From NCBI GenBank assembly GCA_028671895.1, contig JAPMAC010000209.1, positions 23,954,501-24,018,500 of the forward strand: DNA of 64,000 nt, read 5' to 3'. This document shows, in pieces, positions 1 through 13,010 of the stretch. The translations under genes were made by a program, and so were the position numbers. Under the pieces are notes generated by a model that saw only the letters and a list, made by a program, of their open reading frames with translations, was not told the DNA's origin and did no database searches. The DNA comes from Oenanthe sinensis (Eukaryota; Streptophyta; Magnoliopsida; Apiales; Apiaceae). The first letter of the stretch is position 1. Each line of letters begins with the position of its first letter.

Positions 1-250
1 ACATAAAGATCTTAGGCTACTAGGATTGGCGCCCCCTCGGACTTACTCACTCGAAGTTCCATCAACCGTAAGACTTCACTAACCAAAGTGATTAGCTTAT
101 TTGACCGTGCAATGGTTGAGATCCCAAAAGATTTATGCACTAATACCCATGTAGCGAGCGTTGGGTCAGCAATCCCAAACCATAAAAGATTTTAGGTTAC
201 TAGGCACAAAGTCCCCTAAGACTTAATTACTCGAGTATTAATGAGCTCAA
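1..250 (-). repeat. Diverged tandem repeat in the Athila 3' non-coding region
   Basis: A block starting at 2 (cataaagatcttaggctact) recurs at 181 (cataaaagattttaggttac), and each is followed by a similar segment ending in a ttactcact/ttactcgag sequence. The period is about 179 bp with roughly 75 to 80 percent identity by eye. No coding potential is seen. It lies between the env-like ORF and the unseen 3' LTR. Confidence 0.6.
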
Positions 251-877
251 CCTAGCCAATTATGCTATATTTAAGCGAGACATTGCTACGCTTTTATTCT
301 TTTTTTATGCAATTTTTTTTATCATTTTTTTCTTCATTTTTTTTTACACATACTCCCATGTCTCCCTTAAACTTATGCCATGTTTTAAGATCCAAAAGGA
401 ATAGTCAAAATTCTAATAATCAACAGGAGGCTACCCCTCAAGAAACAAGCATGTCTGAGGCTCAATTCCACGAGCACAATAATTTTGTGTCAAAAAAATA
501 AGCTCTGCACAAATGATAATATGCATGAATATTATTCGCATTCACGTGATCATAGCAAGATTTAACCAAAAACAAGTTACACATAATATCATCATAAGCT
601 ACTGACTTAAACCACTAAACGAATGAGATCATGCAATGCAATCATCTAATTATATTATAAGGCTAGAATTATATTTGGATTTTTAATTTTTTTCAAATTT
701 TTTTTTCAATTTTTTTTTAAATGAAGACGCAAATCCCCACACTTAAGTGAGACATTGTCCTCAATGACTCAAAAGAAAAAAAAAACAAATAACGATGCCA
801 ACAACTAAGAGAAAAGAAGAAAGGAACAAAGAACAAATACTACTAAACTACTAAGAAAAGAAAAACTCCCCTAGGTA
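251..877. other. Athila 3' non-coding region, T/A-rich
   Basis: There is no supported gene here. It holds poly-T tracts (300-345 and 680-720) and, at about 728-765, the block that reads cttaagtgtgggg on the minus strand next to a cattgaggacaatg-like sequence, a recurrent motif downstream of the coding part of Athila and Tat elements. The short ORF at 262-501 is low-complexity and has no family resemblance. Confidence 0.5.
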
Positions 878-1963
878 TCAAGATTCTTGACGAGGCAAGT
901 GTTGCTTCATGTACGCAAACATGTGTTCCATTTGCTTCTCCATCGTCTCTAACTTTTGTAACAGTTGATTGTAGCTGCGTTGTACCCCAGCCACCTGCTC
1001 CTTAAGTGTTTGCTTAGGCTCGGGGACATGTTCTTCTTCTGGTTCCGAGTCTGCCGACCAACGTGGGTGAGGGAATGGCTTCATCCCATACACATGATTG
1101 CGATACAACATATGCATACCAAGTAAATATTCTTCATTAATCGTATTTGGCCAACCATCCGCTACTTTTAGATTGGTTTTGTTGCGATCAAACACACCCA
1201 ATCTTTCAGCAATTCTCGTTACAAAACCACCTATCACAATAGCACCCTTGGCCTGAGTAGCTTGGTACAAGAACCTGTCAATGAGTAAATTTGTCCAGTC
1301 CACAGGAATTGCCGCATCAAAGTGATACAAGAGAGCAAGCTCACCTTTCTGAATCTTGTTGTTGTTCTCTTCTCGACCATACATAGTGTACGACATGATC
1401 CGAGCAAAGTAACGAAGACTGAAACTGATTATTTCTGAGGAGGAAGCATAGCGAGGTGCATAACTGTTATGTGTCGGCAAAGCAGTGATTTTCAACCAAA
1501 AGGGAGTAGCATAATCCTTAGGAAGCACCTGTTGGTCAACCAGTTCCCATCCAAACATGCCAGCCAAGTCTGATTTTGATATTTCATGTTGAACATTAAC
1601 TATTCGGAAAGAAAGTGTGTTGTCGTTGATAACCGTGAAAGAACTCAGAAACTCATACGTAAGTGTTGCGTATGAGGGTTCATCCATGTTCATCAAATCG
1701 GGCCAGCCCATATCTTCCAACGTGTTTGCCATGTCATCGTTAATTCTTAACAGCTCTAACGCAGAGGAGTCAACATATTTATTGGGTAATACCTTGCGTT
1801 TGGAGAGTGCAGCAAGAAGACTTTTCTGTGTTTCCCTAGTAGGTTTAATAACCGGATATCTCTGAACATCAGACGTACCTGCAGATGAACTGTGTTTTTG
1901 CTTCTTGTTACCAGCAATCTGGGTTTTTGAAATTCGCTTCATAACTGCAACACACGCGAACAA
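878..1963 (-). CDS. Athila env-like protein (ATHILA ORF1 family)
   Basis: This is an open frame of 361 residues with no breaks. Two start codons are possible, at 1963 and seven codons later at 1942; the second begins MKRISKTQ and gives a basic N-terminus. The middle part, about residues 75 to 300 (e.g. DMGWPDLMNM, FRIVNVQHEISK, RWSADSEP), resembles the plant retrotransposon ORF1 protein of Athila elements (Pfam ATHILA, PF03078). The C-terminal 45 residues form a predicted coiled coil (LKEQVAGVQRSYNQ, ETMEKQMEHM). I see no signal peptide and no convincing membrane segment, so an envelope role is only by position: it follows pol on the same strand, as env does in retroviruses. It would be made from a spliced or subgenomic RNA. 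The function is unknown. Confidence 0.8.
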   Translation of the reverse strand: MFACVAVMKRISKTQIAGNKKQKHSSSAGTSDVQRYPVIKPTRETQKSLLAALSKRKVLPNKYVDSSALELLRINDDMANTLEDMGWPDLMNMDEPSYATLTYEFLSSFTVINDNTLSFRIVNVQHEISKSDLAGMFGWELVDQQVLPKDYATPFWLKITALPTHNSYAPRYASSSEIISFSLRYFARIMSYTMYGREENNNKIQKGELALLYHFDAAIPVDWTNLLIDRFLYQATQAKGAIVIGGFVTRIAERLGVFDRNKTNLKVADGWPNTINEEYLLGMHMLYRNHVYGMKPFPHPRWSADSEPEEEHVPEPKQTLKEQVAGVQRSYNQLLQKLETMEKQMEHMFAYMKQHLPRQES

Positions 1964-3555
1964 GGAACGACTTTACCCGTTGATGGACAACGATGAGAGA
2001 TAACCCACTCACTGAATAATTTTCACATGCTACTGACGGCAATACACCACAACAGGACAGAATTGTTGTAGATTTGTTGAATTTTGCTTTGTACGTAATT
2101 AGCCTTGTGCAGTTTATTAAGTGCCTTGCAATGTAACCTTAATCCCAGGATTGATGGTTTGATTATACAACAAAACACGTTGCCAGATTGACTTCAGGAG
2201 ACGGGCTGCGGGTGTAGCTTACTTGGTGCGCCCACGATGTACACCGACGTAGTAAAAACCTAGTACATGAGTTTTCTATGCCAACTATATCATATAAATA
2301 TATGTATAAAGTAAATTGAATTTAAAAACATAACATAGAATATACACGTATCTAAATATAATACAACTATTAGATTGTAAAAAAAAAACAAAAAAAAAAC
2401 AAAAATAAAAAAAACATATATGTTAGTAAAACAAAAAAAAAATTATATATATATATACATATATACAAATTATTAAGTTTACAAAAAAAAATGAATTAAA
2501 AAGATATAAAAAAAAACAAAGTAAGACGAAGAGTAATTATTATAATACATAATAAAAGGCAAAAATACAAAATTTACTATAAGCTATAAGTAAAATATAA
2601 TATAAGATTTTATTTTATTGTACAAAAATATATTGTACAAAATAAAAAAATTATGATATACAAAATATAAAATAATATTATAAACTAATATGTAAATTAA
2701 AAATGCTATATAAAAATATATACAATATTAGACTAGCTAAATATAAGTATATAAATATTATTACAATAGATACTAAATATATACAAATATATAACAAATC
2801 TATCTATCTATATATAAGTATTAAAAGAATAAATAAGACAATTAGTAATAATAACAAAAGAAAAAAAATTAATTAATTAAGGGGAAAAAATAAATAAATA
2901 AATATATATATACAAAAACATGTTTACTACACGTATGAGATGTGGGGCTAACGGAGTAAAGCTACATGTGCAGCAGACTTCACGCATGGTCGTGCCACAA
3001 AATTGTCACCATGGTGATTTAACACTGTAGCCATAATGCACGCCAGTGACGAGTGGACATCACCGCAGTGACGCAACTCTGTTTCTTTTGCTTCAAAAAC
3101 AACATTCTCCACCCCGTAACTGATATTACAAATCATTTTATCCGCTCAACAATGACCACAAACTAGCACCACGGTTCTTGAAATTCCAACAGACGTGTTT
3201 TAGATGCCAGTGACATATAACTATCATCCCAGTTACGACGCTCTGTTCAATACAAAGACACTCTCTTTTGTAATGCTTTCAATGCACATTACATACCAGC
3301 TTCACAATTACCATCAACATAAAATTTGGCGTTAATATATTCTACTACCTGCACACTTCACAAAACAAGTCAAGGCATCTTGTGGGAGTAAAAATAAATA
3401 ATCTACCTACCTAAAATTTAAAACTTAATTTTTTTTTAAAGTAAAATAAAAATAAGAGGAAAATAAATAAAAATTTATAACTAACCTTACACAAAGCTTG
3501 GGTTGCCTCCCAAGAAGCGCCCTATTTATAGTCATGGCTTTGACTATTTCTGTAC
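1964..3555. other. Athila pol-to-env spacer
   Basis: This is non-coding. At 2280-2930 it is extremely AT-rich with many A-runs on the plus strand (T-runs in the element's sense). At 2940-3370 base composition returns to normal but no homologous frame is seen; the ORF at 2948-3136 is judged fortuitous. At 3498-3520 is the conserved Athila block that reads cttcttgggaggcaacccaagc on the minus strand, just after the end of integrase. Confidence 0.6.
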
Positions 3556-6500
3556 TCATACCTCAGAAAGAATGATAGATGAGACATTACGATCAATGTC
3601 ACCACCTACGTATGGTTTCAGTCTTTGTCCATTTATTTTGAAACTCCTCCCCGTATCCATATCTTCCACTTCAATAGCTCCATATGGAAAGACTTGCACA
3701 ACTCTAAATGGCCCTGACCAACGCGACTTGAGTTTACCAGGAAACAACTTCAATCGTGAATTAAACAAAAGAACTAGTTGGCCTATCTCAAATTCTTTGG
3801 GTAGAATTTTCTAGTCATGCCACTTCTTCATCTTTTCTTTATACAATTTAGAGTTCTCATATGAAGTCAGTCGAATTTCATCAAGCTCATTTAGTTGAAG
3901 AAGACGCTTCTCTCCAGCTGCTGTAAAATCAAAGTTCAGCTTCTTTATTGCCCAAAAAGCTTTGTGCTCTAGCTCTACTGGCAAATGACACGATTTTCCA
4001 TAGACCAACTGATAAGGTGATAATCCCAACGGTGTTTTGTAGGCAGTTCTGTAAGCCCAAAGACTATCATCTAGCTTGTTAGACCAGTCTTTTCTCGTAG
4101 AATTCACTGTCTTCTCTAGGATTTGTTTGATCTCCCTGTTTGACACTTCAGCTTGCCCATTGGTTTGAGGATGGTAAGCACATGCTACCTTATGACGAAC
4201 ACCATATTTTGACAGTAACGTTACGAATTGCTTATTACAGAAATGAGTTCCCTCATCACTGATAATAGATCTTAGTGTCCCAAACCGAGTGAAAATATTC
4301 TTCCTCAAGAATTCAAGAACCACAGATGCATCATTAGTGGGGGTTGCAATGGCCTCAACTCACTTAGACACATAGTCAACTGCCAACAATATATATTGAT
4401 TACGGAATGACATCACAAATGGACCCATGAAGTCAATCCCCCATACATCAAACAATTCAACCTCTAGTATATAATTCAAAGGCATCTCATTTCTCTTTGA
4501 AATATTACCAGTACGTTGGCATCGATCACAACTTTTCACAAATTCATGAGCATCGTGAAAAAGAGAAGGCCAGTAAAAACCTGATTGTAAGACCTTTGCT
4601 GCAGTCCTACCACCTTGAAAATGGCCACCATATGGAGAATTATGGCAATGAGATAAGACACTTCGTATCTCATCATCAGGAATACACCTTCTTAGAACAT
4701 TATCTGAACAGAGCTTGAAAAGAAATGGTTCATCCCATAGAAATGATTTAACCTGATGCAAAAACCTTTTCTTTTGCTGATAATTGAACTCCGCAGGAAT
4801 AACATTGCTAACCAAATAGTTAACAAAATCAGCAAACCAAGGAAGACCCTTGTAATTGATAGCCATAAGTTTTTCATCAGGAAATGAATCATTAATGATT
4901 TGAGACTTATCAGAATTCTCATTATTCTCCAACCTTGATAGATGATCAGCAACTTGATTTTCTGAACCCTTCCTATCTTTGATCTCCAAGTCAAATTCTT
5001 GTAGGAGTAAAACCCACCGAATCAAGCGAGGCTTTGCATCCTTCTTCTCAATTAGATATTTGATAGCAGAATGGTCAGTGTAAACAATCACCTTAGTGCC
5101 AACAAGATATGATCTGAATTTTTCAAAAGCATACACCACAGCGAGCAATTCTTTCTCTGTAGTTGTGTAATTAAGTTGAGCTCCAGAAAGAGTCTTACTT
5201 GTATAATATATAGAATGAAAAATTTTATTCCTTCGTTGTCCCAAAACTGCTCCAATTGCAAAATCGCTTGCATCACACATCATTTCAAAAGGAAGACTCC
5301 AATCTGGTGCAATGATAATTGGTGCAGAAACCAACCTCATTTTCAGCTCCTCATATGCTACAAGACAAGTGTCATCAAACACAAACTTTGTGTCCTTCTC
5401 AAGTAGATTGCACAAAGGCTTTGAAATTTTTGAGAAGTCTATGATGAATCTCCTATAGAAACCTGCATGGCCAAGAAAACTTCTGACTCCTTTAACGGAA
5501 CTCGGTGGAGGAAGTTTCTCAATAGTCTCTAGCTTGGCTTTATCCACCTCTAAACCTTTGCTTGACACTTTATGCCCAAGAACAATGCCTTCTTGAACCA
5601 TAAAATGACATTTCTCCCAGTTAAGTACTAAGTTGGTTTCTTCACACCGTTGCAACACCTTGGTCAAATTCATTAAGCATGAATCAAAAGAATCACCAAG
5701 TACAGAAAAATCATCCATAAAAACCTCTACTCCTTGCTCAACCATGTCAGAGAAAATCGCCATCATACACCTCTGAAAAGTAGGGGGTGCATTACACAAA
5801 CCAAATGACACCCTCCTAAAAGCAGAAGTACCGAAGGGGCATGTAAAAGTAGTTTTCTCCTGATCCTCTAGTGCAATAGCAATTTGATGGTAGCCTGAAT
5901 ATCCATCCAGAAAGCAATAGAATTCCTTACCTGCAAGTCTATCAAGCATTTGATCAATGAATGGTAGTGGAAAATGGTCTTTCCTTGTAGCTTTGTTCAA
6001 CTTCCTGTAGTCCATACACACTCTCCATCCTGTTACTGTTCTGGTAGGAATGAGCTCATTATTTTCATTAGGCACAACTATGATTCCACCCTTCTTTGGT
6101 ACACATTGAATAGGACTCACCCAAGAACTGTCTGAAATAGGGTATATGATACCAGCATCTAGCCATTTGATGATCTCCTTTTTCACAACCTCTTTCATAA
6201 TAGGATTGAGCCTTCTTTGATGCTCAATATTAGGCTTGTGACCATCCTCCATTGCAATTTTATGCATACAGAATGAAGGGCTGATACCCTTAATGTCAGC
6301 AATTTTCCAGCCAATAGCTTTCTTATGTTCTCTCAAGACTCGAAGCAATTTCTCCTCTTGTTCAACTGAGAGAGTAGATGATATAATCACTGGCAAGGTA
6401 GAATTTTCTCCAAGAAATGCATACTTGAGATGTGCTGGAAGTTGCTTTAGCTCTAACTCAGGAGGTTCTTCAATAGATGGTTTATATGCCTTAGACTTCT

Positions 6501-8907
6501 CAGACATCTCAAAAGATTCAAACTTCTGAAAAGGCCTTCGATAACTAGGTAGAGCATTTAGTTCTTTGACACATTCTGCAATCTCCTCATTACTATCATC
6601 ACCAACTTCCTGTAAAGCCAACTCTAGAGCATCATTAGAAAAATGTGCTAGCATCTGCGTGTCATCCACACCTGAAATAGCATTCAAAGAAAAACAACTC
6701 TCCTCATCATTAGAAAACTTCATTGCAGAAAAAACATTAAATGTGACTTGTTCATCCTGCACTCGCATAGTTAACTCTCCTTTCTGAACATCAATGAGAG
6801 TTCTTCCGGTAGCTAGGAATGGCCTACCAAGAAGTAATGGAATGTCTGCATCTTCTTCCATATCGAGCACAATGAAATCCGCAGAAAAAATGAATTTATC
6901 AACCTTGACAAGGACATCTTCGACTATGCCCCTTGGATATGCCAAAGATCTGTCAGCCAACTGCAAACGTACCGATGTAGGTTTCACTTCTCCCACTCCT
7001 AGCTTCATAAAAATTGATAGTGGCATCAAATTCACACTTGCCCCCAAATCACATAAAGCTTTGCCAAAGTGTTGGGTCCCAATAGTGCATGGGATAGTGA
7101 AACTCCCAGGATCTTTGAGTTTTGGAGGAAGCTTTTTCTGTAGAATAGCACTACACTCCTCAGTTAAAGCCACAGTTTCAAATTCCTCTAGCCTTCTCTT
7201 TCGTGATAAAATATCTTTCATAAATTTGACATAGCTCGGCATTTGCTCCAATGCTTCAGCAAAAGGAATATTAATGGACAATTTCTTGAAGACATCTAGA
7301 AATTTCTGAAACTGCTTGTCTTGCTTCTGCTTCTGTAATCGTTGAGGGAATGGAGGAGGCGGATATACAGGTTTCACCAGAATTGGTGCATCAACCTGAG
7401 TATCTTTTACTGCAGTAGGTTCTTCATTCAACTGAGATTCAACAAGTACCTCTTCATCTACCTTCTTTGTATTCCCTTCAATTTCATTTCCACTCCTCAA
7501 CGTAATTGCCTTGCAATGCTCTCTTTTGTCATTTTTCGGATTGGGCTCAGTGTCACTAGGTAATGAACCTTGAGGACGGTTATTCAGAGCACTAGCCAAT
7601 TGACCCACTTGCATCTCCAAAGCTCTCATAGATGCACTTTGACTTTGAATCAAAGCATCTGTTTTCTGCATGTACTGTAGAAGAAGATCTTCAGTGGTTG
7701 GCTTCTTTTCTACCTCATGTGACCTTTGATTCTGTTGAAAACCCGGTGGAGCATTAGGCTTGAATGCTATGTTCGGTCTGACATTATTGTTCCATGAAAA
7801 ATTGGGATGATTTCTCCAACCAGGATTATAAGTGTTGGAATACGGGTTGTTTTGCTGATTGCTAGAATTCCCCACGTAATTCACTGCATTAGACTGTGTG
7901 GCATCATGATAAATTAAAGGACATTGCTGAGTTGGATGTCCTTCCCCACACATATCACAAAACATAGGTACATTTTGAACCTGGTGAGCTGGATGAATGT
8001 GTTGTTGTCTATCCATAGATAAAGACTCAAACTTTTTGTTTAAAGCTTCAAGTTGAGAAACCATCTGAGCAGAGAAAGATGTCAAAGGATCAACTTCATG
8101 CAAACCTGCTACCTTCCTTGAACTTGTCCGGTCATAGGCTCTACAATTATTTGAAGTAATGTCTTCTAATATCTCAAAAGCATCTTCAGGATATTGGTTT
8201 ATCAATGAGCCTCTAGCTGCACCATCAACTTGAGTAGCACACTGTATTGTCAACCCATTATAAAATGTACGAATCTTTTGTTGATCAGAAAGTCCATGAT
8301 GTGGACATTTTCGTAAAAGATCTTTGAACCTCTCATAGGCTTCATACAAAGACTCCATATCATGCTGCTGAAAATTTTGAATTTCTTTGATCAGCCTCTC
8401 TGTCTTGGCTGGAGAGAAGTACTTGTTTAAGAATTTCTCAACAAGCTGGTTCCATGTAGTGATAGAATTATTTGGTAGAGAATCCAACCATTCTCGTGCT
8501 CTTCCTTCCAATGAACGACTAAACAACCTCAATCTAATAGCCTCTTCAGAAACACCATTTACCTTGAAGTTATCAACAATCTCAAGAAAATTCCTCAAAT
8601 GAGCATTAGGATCTTCAGCTGATAGGCCATTAAATTTGTTGTCCCTAATAGCTTGCATAGTTGCTGAGTCAACATGAAAGTTATTTGCTGCAATGGCTGG
8701 CCTTGCAATACTCGAATGAATGCCATCGAAAGAGGGCATTATATATTCCTTAACCCGCCGACGCGGAGGAGGATGAGGTGGATCATTATTATCACCCATT
8801 GTGGATGATTGATTTTGAGCTTCCTTAGCTTTTCTTCTGTTCCTTCTTGCAGTTTTCTCAATCTCCAAATCAAGTGGAATAAGTGAAGACGAACCAAGTC
8901 TACGCAT
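3556..8907 (-). pseudogene. Athila gag-pol polyprotein with two in-frame stops
   Basis: One frame runs from 8907 to 3556, broken only by stops at about 4360 (TGA, between the integrase zinc-binding part and the rest of its core) and about 3811 (near the integrase C-terminus). Domains in order, as residues from 8907: retrotransposon gag about 95-240; CCHC knuckle CDMCGEGHPTQQC about 316; aspartic protease with DLGAS about 619; reverse transcriptase about 900-1110 with RVCMDYRKLN and catalytic FMDD about 1062; RNase H starting at DASDFAIG about 1213; integrase zinc finger about 1422-1465 (HCHNSPYGGH then CDRC); and WGIDFMGPF. The integrase core resumes at 4323 and the C-terminal part at 3768. 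The frame is otherwise clean, so loss of function is recent. The start at MRRLGSS is the first Met after the leader. It is inactive as it stands unless the stops are read through. Confidence 0.92.
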
Positions 8908-9010
8908 ACAACGTTAACTCCTGCAAATTTTTAACAAAAGAACAATAAGTAACTTGATCTTAAAATACTAAATAGTGCAATGATATTAACAAATAAATAC
9001 TTAAAACTAG

Positions 9011-9028
9011 TCCCCGGCAGCGGCGCCA
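9011..9028 (-). other. Primer binding site (Asp-tRNA type)
   Basis: On the minus strand this reads tggcgccgctgccgggga, the primer site typical of Athila elements, complementary to the 3' end of plant Asp tRNA. It lies six bases inside the LTR end at 9035, as is usual for this lineage. Confidence 0.88.
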
Positions 9029-9034
9029 AAAACT

Positions 9035-10348
9035 TGTTAGCGGTTTTACAACCTATACGCAAGTGCACGTATCTAAACAAGTAGTATATAAATTCGTTCC
9101 CACGAGGACTAACTTTAAGTTGCTAAATACCACACAATATTGTTCAATTAATTCAAGTCAAATAACAATAGGTTGTAGAAAATAATAATTATCACTAAAA
9201 CTAAACTAACACAAATAAATTACCAAGATTAATAAAACTAGGCCTTCAACTTCATCTCATGTTCTTTAATAAGTAAATTCGCATCTCTATTTTAGTACTT
9301 CAATTGCTAGTCTAAGGAAAACAAGTATTCACGAGGACCTTCCGAATCTCAAGTGATTCTAACTCATAAAATTAACTCTCATATTCCTATGTAGAATTCA
9401 AATTCATGAGCAGCATTAACACATAACCTTAATATGACTACCTAAGGTATTTAGGTATATTCCTATCCTAAACACAAATTAATAAATTATTAATCTCAAG
9501 TTATAGTAATTGGGTCTTTATTTAAGCTACTCTTCCAAGCCAACCTAAATAACCAATTCAATTTCAAGATTGATCATTCCTTGAAAAGCATTAAGAATAA
9601 ATTACTATAAACAATTGTAATCAACACCAAAATAGAGAATTAAAGAATACTTATATATAAACACAAAAATCCATTAAAGGCCTAGAAAGAGATTTAGTTC
9701 AACATCACAAAAGAGAGTACCAAATACAAGAAAAAAGACATGATATCAAGTTTACAATAAAGAAAAGTGAAGAAGAGAAGATAAAACTCTAGAATTCTTC
9801 TTCTCCCTTGAATCTTCTTCCTTGTTCTTGCGTGTAACTGTTAGGGTTAGGTCTTCCTTCTATATCTCTCTTTTTTTCCAAAGGCACGTTCCTTTTCTCT
9901 CTAACTGAATAATAGATATATTTATATCTTTTACAAGTATTTTTAATAAACTATTTAGAATACAAGAAAGAATTCCTAATTAGAATATAATTCTAATTAA
10001 AAAATTCGCAGGCTTCTGTTGCTGGGCTGTTCTGGGTACATAATAGCGGATTTAAATATTGAGCCCATGGTAGAAATAAAGATCTTCTTCCAAGCTTTCC
10101 AATGACTGTTTATGGGCCTAAAACGGAGTTGTAAAACTCTAGATAGAGCCCAAACAATAACGACTGCTCAAGCTGTCCAAAAATCCGGATTTTGCATAAT
10201 ATAAGCCCAAATTTTGTACTTTAAGCTCCACTCCTATAAATTCTTGTTTCCTACAATAAAATATTAAAACACATTAATAAAAATTCAATTTCATGCAAAA
10301 TTACTTAAAAATATAGGGATAAACTCATAATAAATATTTACTTATCAT
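9035..10348 (-). repeat. Athila 5' LTR (1314 bp)
   Basis: On the minus strand it starts TGATAAG (at 10348) and ends CTAACA (at 9035). The left boundary is fixed by the primer site, the right one by resumption of LINE coding sequence at 10349. A TATA-like stretch (plus ttatatataaa, about 9650-9660) is a candidate LTR promoter for leftward transcription. No second copy lies in the window, so LTR divergence cannot be measured here. Confidence 0.88.
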
Positions 10349-13010
10349 CATTCTTGTTCCGAAGAAAGAAAATGCTTCTTGTATTAAAGATCACAGACCA
10401 ATTGCATTATGTAATGTATTATATAGAATTCTTGCAAAAGTTCTGGCCAACAGATTGAAAGATGTTTTACCTCATCTAATCTCAGAAAACCAGTCTGCTT
10501 TTATAAAAAATAGAAGCATAACGGACAACGTTCTTAAAGCTTTTGAGATGATTCACCATATGAATAATAAAAAGAATGGAAAAGTAGGCGAGGTGGATCT
10601 TAAATTGGACATAAGCAAGGCATATGACAGGGTTAACTTGTCATTTTTACGGAGGAGAATGCAAACTATGGGCTTCTGTGAAACTTGGATTGATTGTATG
10701 ATGTTATGTGTTAAGACAATAATAAATAATTTCTGCTTTAATGGCTCACTTATAGGACCAGTTGTCTGTAAGAAAGGATTAAGGCAGGGAGATCCCCTCT
10801 CGCCTTATCTCTTTCTAATCTGTGTTGAAGGATTATCTAATGCACTTGATGATGCCTCCAACAATGATGAAATACATGGGTGTCAAATCAGTCTAACAAC
10901 TCCGATAATTTCTCACCTTTTGTTGCAGATGATAGTTTCTTGTTTTTTCAATGAACTACATAGGAAGCTATAAAAATAAAAAATCTCCTTATTCAGTATG
11001 AGAGATGCTCAAGGCAGTCTATCAACTTCCAGAAGTCAGGTGTGTTCTACAGCACTAATGTTAGTCGTGACAAGCAAAGGGAGATCTCATAAATTCTAGG
11101 AGTTTACAATGATATCATGAATACGAAGTATCTTAGATTGCCTTCTTTAGTGGGGAGATCAAAGAAAAGAGTGTTTGGCTATTTGAAAGAGAAGGCATGT
11201 AAACGTATTCAAGCTTGGCAAGCTAAACCAATGTCTCAGGCTGGTAAAACAGTGTTGATCAGGAATGTGGCTCAGGCCATTCCATCGTACAGTATGTCAT
11301 GTTTTCTGCTTCCTAAATCCCTATGTCAGGAACTTGAGCAGATGTTTAATAATTATTGGTGGAGATCAAATAATGGTGGCAATCAAAAAGGTTTGAAGTG
11401 GCTTTCATGGAATAATATAAGTATATCAAAGAGTAAAGGTGGTTTGGGGTTTAGAAATCTTCATGGCTTCAATATTGCATTACTTGGCAAATACATCTGG
11501 AACTTTCTGAAGAATCCAAATATGCTGGTGACTAGAGTGTTCAGAGAGAGGTATTTTCCAAACTCTCATATATTGAAAGCTACCAAAGGGCATGGATCAA
11601 GTTTTTTATGGACAGGCATATGGTCTGCAAAAGAGGAACTAGCTAAGGGTTTTAGATGGGTTCCGGGGAGTGGTGATGATATTGTAGCTACTAAAGACCC
11701 ATGGCTGAGGAACAAGAGAAATTTCCAGGTTGAGCAGAGTCCACTCTATGAAAGTAGAAATGAAGTGGTCTCAAGTCTATTTGTGCCAAATGAGAAGAAA
11801 TGGAATACATCTTTGATTCATAGTCAATTTCTCAAAGAAGATGCAGATGCAATTTTAGCATTATATATTCCTCAACGAACAGTATCGGACATAGTTGTTT
11901 GGTCTGAATCAACTAATGGTATCTATACTGCTAAAGTTGCCTATCGTTTCTGGTATGTATCTAAGTTTGGTACTAATACAATTCCTCAAGGTACGGGGTA
12001 GAAAAATATTTGGCATATGAAGTTACCTCATAAAGTAAGGGTCTTTATTTGGCATTTTTTTCGAAACACTATTCCGGTTCGCAAGAGACTGAGTTCAAAA
12101 GGAGTCAGAATCTCTATTACTTGCCTTATGTGTTTAACTGATATTGAGCATATGTCACATCTGTTCTATGATTTTAGTTTTGCTAGTGGCTGTTGGAGTT
12201 ATGTTGGACTAGTATATGACTGAAGTGAGGTAGAATACGCTCAAGATTGGTTACTCTACAAGCTTAATACTGCAACTACTGAAGAAATAGTGAAAATTTG
12301 TGTAATTTTATGGGGTATCTGGCACTGGCGAAACAAAAAGGTTTGGGACGGTAAGGTGGTCACACCTGACTTTGCTATGAGTAGTAGTTTTCACATGTGC
12401 TCAGAATGGGCCGAAGCGAGGAAAGGTCAAGTAAATGCAAACCCAAATTGTTCGACTGCTAATGAAAATGTCAGGAAAGTAGAAAGTAGACGGAAACCTC
12501 CTGCAATTGGTGGGTACAAAATCAATGTTGATGCATCTATTTTTCCCAGGTGCACAAACATATTCAGTGGGGATGGTGCTGAGAAATCATGAAGGTACAT
12601 TCATGGCAGGTAAAAACCATTGTTTTTCTGGAGAATTATCAATGCTAGAAGCCTAAGCAGTTGGTGTACGTGAGGCATTGTCATGGATCAAGGATATGCA
12701 GATGCAAAGGGATGAAATCACAGTGGAGTCAGATTCTCAGCTTATTGTCAGAGCAATTCTGGGGAATAATTCAAATTTCCTAGAGGTTGGAGAGATACTT
12801 GAGAGTTGTAAAGTAATCGTTGAAAGTTTGAATAGAGTTTCAATTAGGTTTATTTGGAAAAACGCTAACACGGTAGCACACGAAGTCGATAGAATTCCCT
12901 GCTTAGTTAATTCTCATAACTTGTTCACGTTTTCTCCTTCGTGTTTGTTGGAGGCTCTTTTTTATGATCTTTTACATTGAATGAATTGTTCGTTTAACTT
13001 TAAAAAAAAT
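10349..13010 (+). pseudogene. LINE ORF2 relic: RT C-terminal part, zf-RVT, RNase H
   Basis: Homology begins directly at 10349 with a VPKKENASCIKDHRPI-type reverse transcriptase block (RVT_1), so the endonuclease and first RT part must lie left of the Athila insertion. Positions 10455-10970 carry ENQSAFIKNRSITDN, KAYDRVN and GLRQGDPLSPYLF. The catalytic FADD follows a one-base frameshift at about 10925. Coding resumes at 11117-12001 (thumb-like region), then a zinc-binding RVT domain (zf-RVT) at 12017-12223 after an in-frame stop. An RVT_3-type RNase H follows at 12510-12980 with a frameshift (VDASI, then VESDSQ and WKNANTVAHE). A short tail ends in an A8 run at about 13003-13010. At least four disabling changes are present, so it is dead. 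Confidence 0.9.

Larger units (their letters stand above)
1..10348 (-). mobile_element. Athila-type Ty3 (Gypsy) LTR retrotransposon, 3' LTR outside window
   Basis: Reading on the minus strand the order is 5' LTR (10348-9035), primer binding site, gag-pol, a spacer of about 1.6 kb, an env-like ORF and a 3' non-coding region that runs off the left edge. This order, the env-like ORF of the ATHILA ORF1 family after pol, and a primer site matching Asp tRNA are the marks of the Athila lineage. A block at 3498-3520 (gcttgggttgcctcccaagaag) and another near 728-765 (minus strand cttaagtgtgggg) are conserved non-coding signatures I know from this group. The element interrupts a LINE reading frame exactly at 10348/10349, so it is the younger of the two. 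The five bases after the LTR are tcatt; the matching duplication should lie left of the window. Confidence 0.93.

Noticed and set aside
3503..3814. 103-residue plus-strand ORF near the Athila integrase end
   Set aside because: It is the antisense of the integrase C-terminal part and the conserved non-coding block; no independent evidence.
7342..7563. Several plus-strand ORFs inside the Athila gag-pol region
   Set aside because: They are antisense shadows of a long, well-recognised polyprotein on the minus strand.
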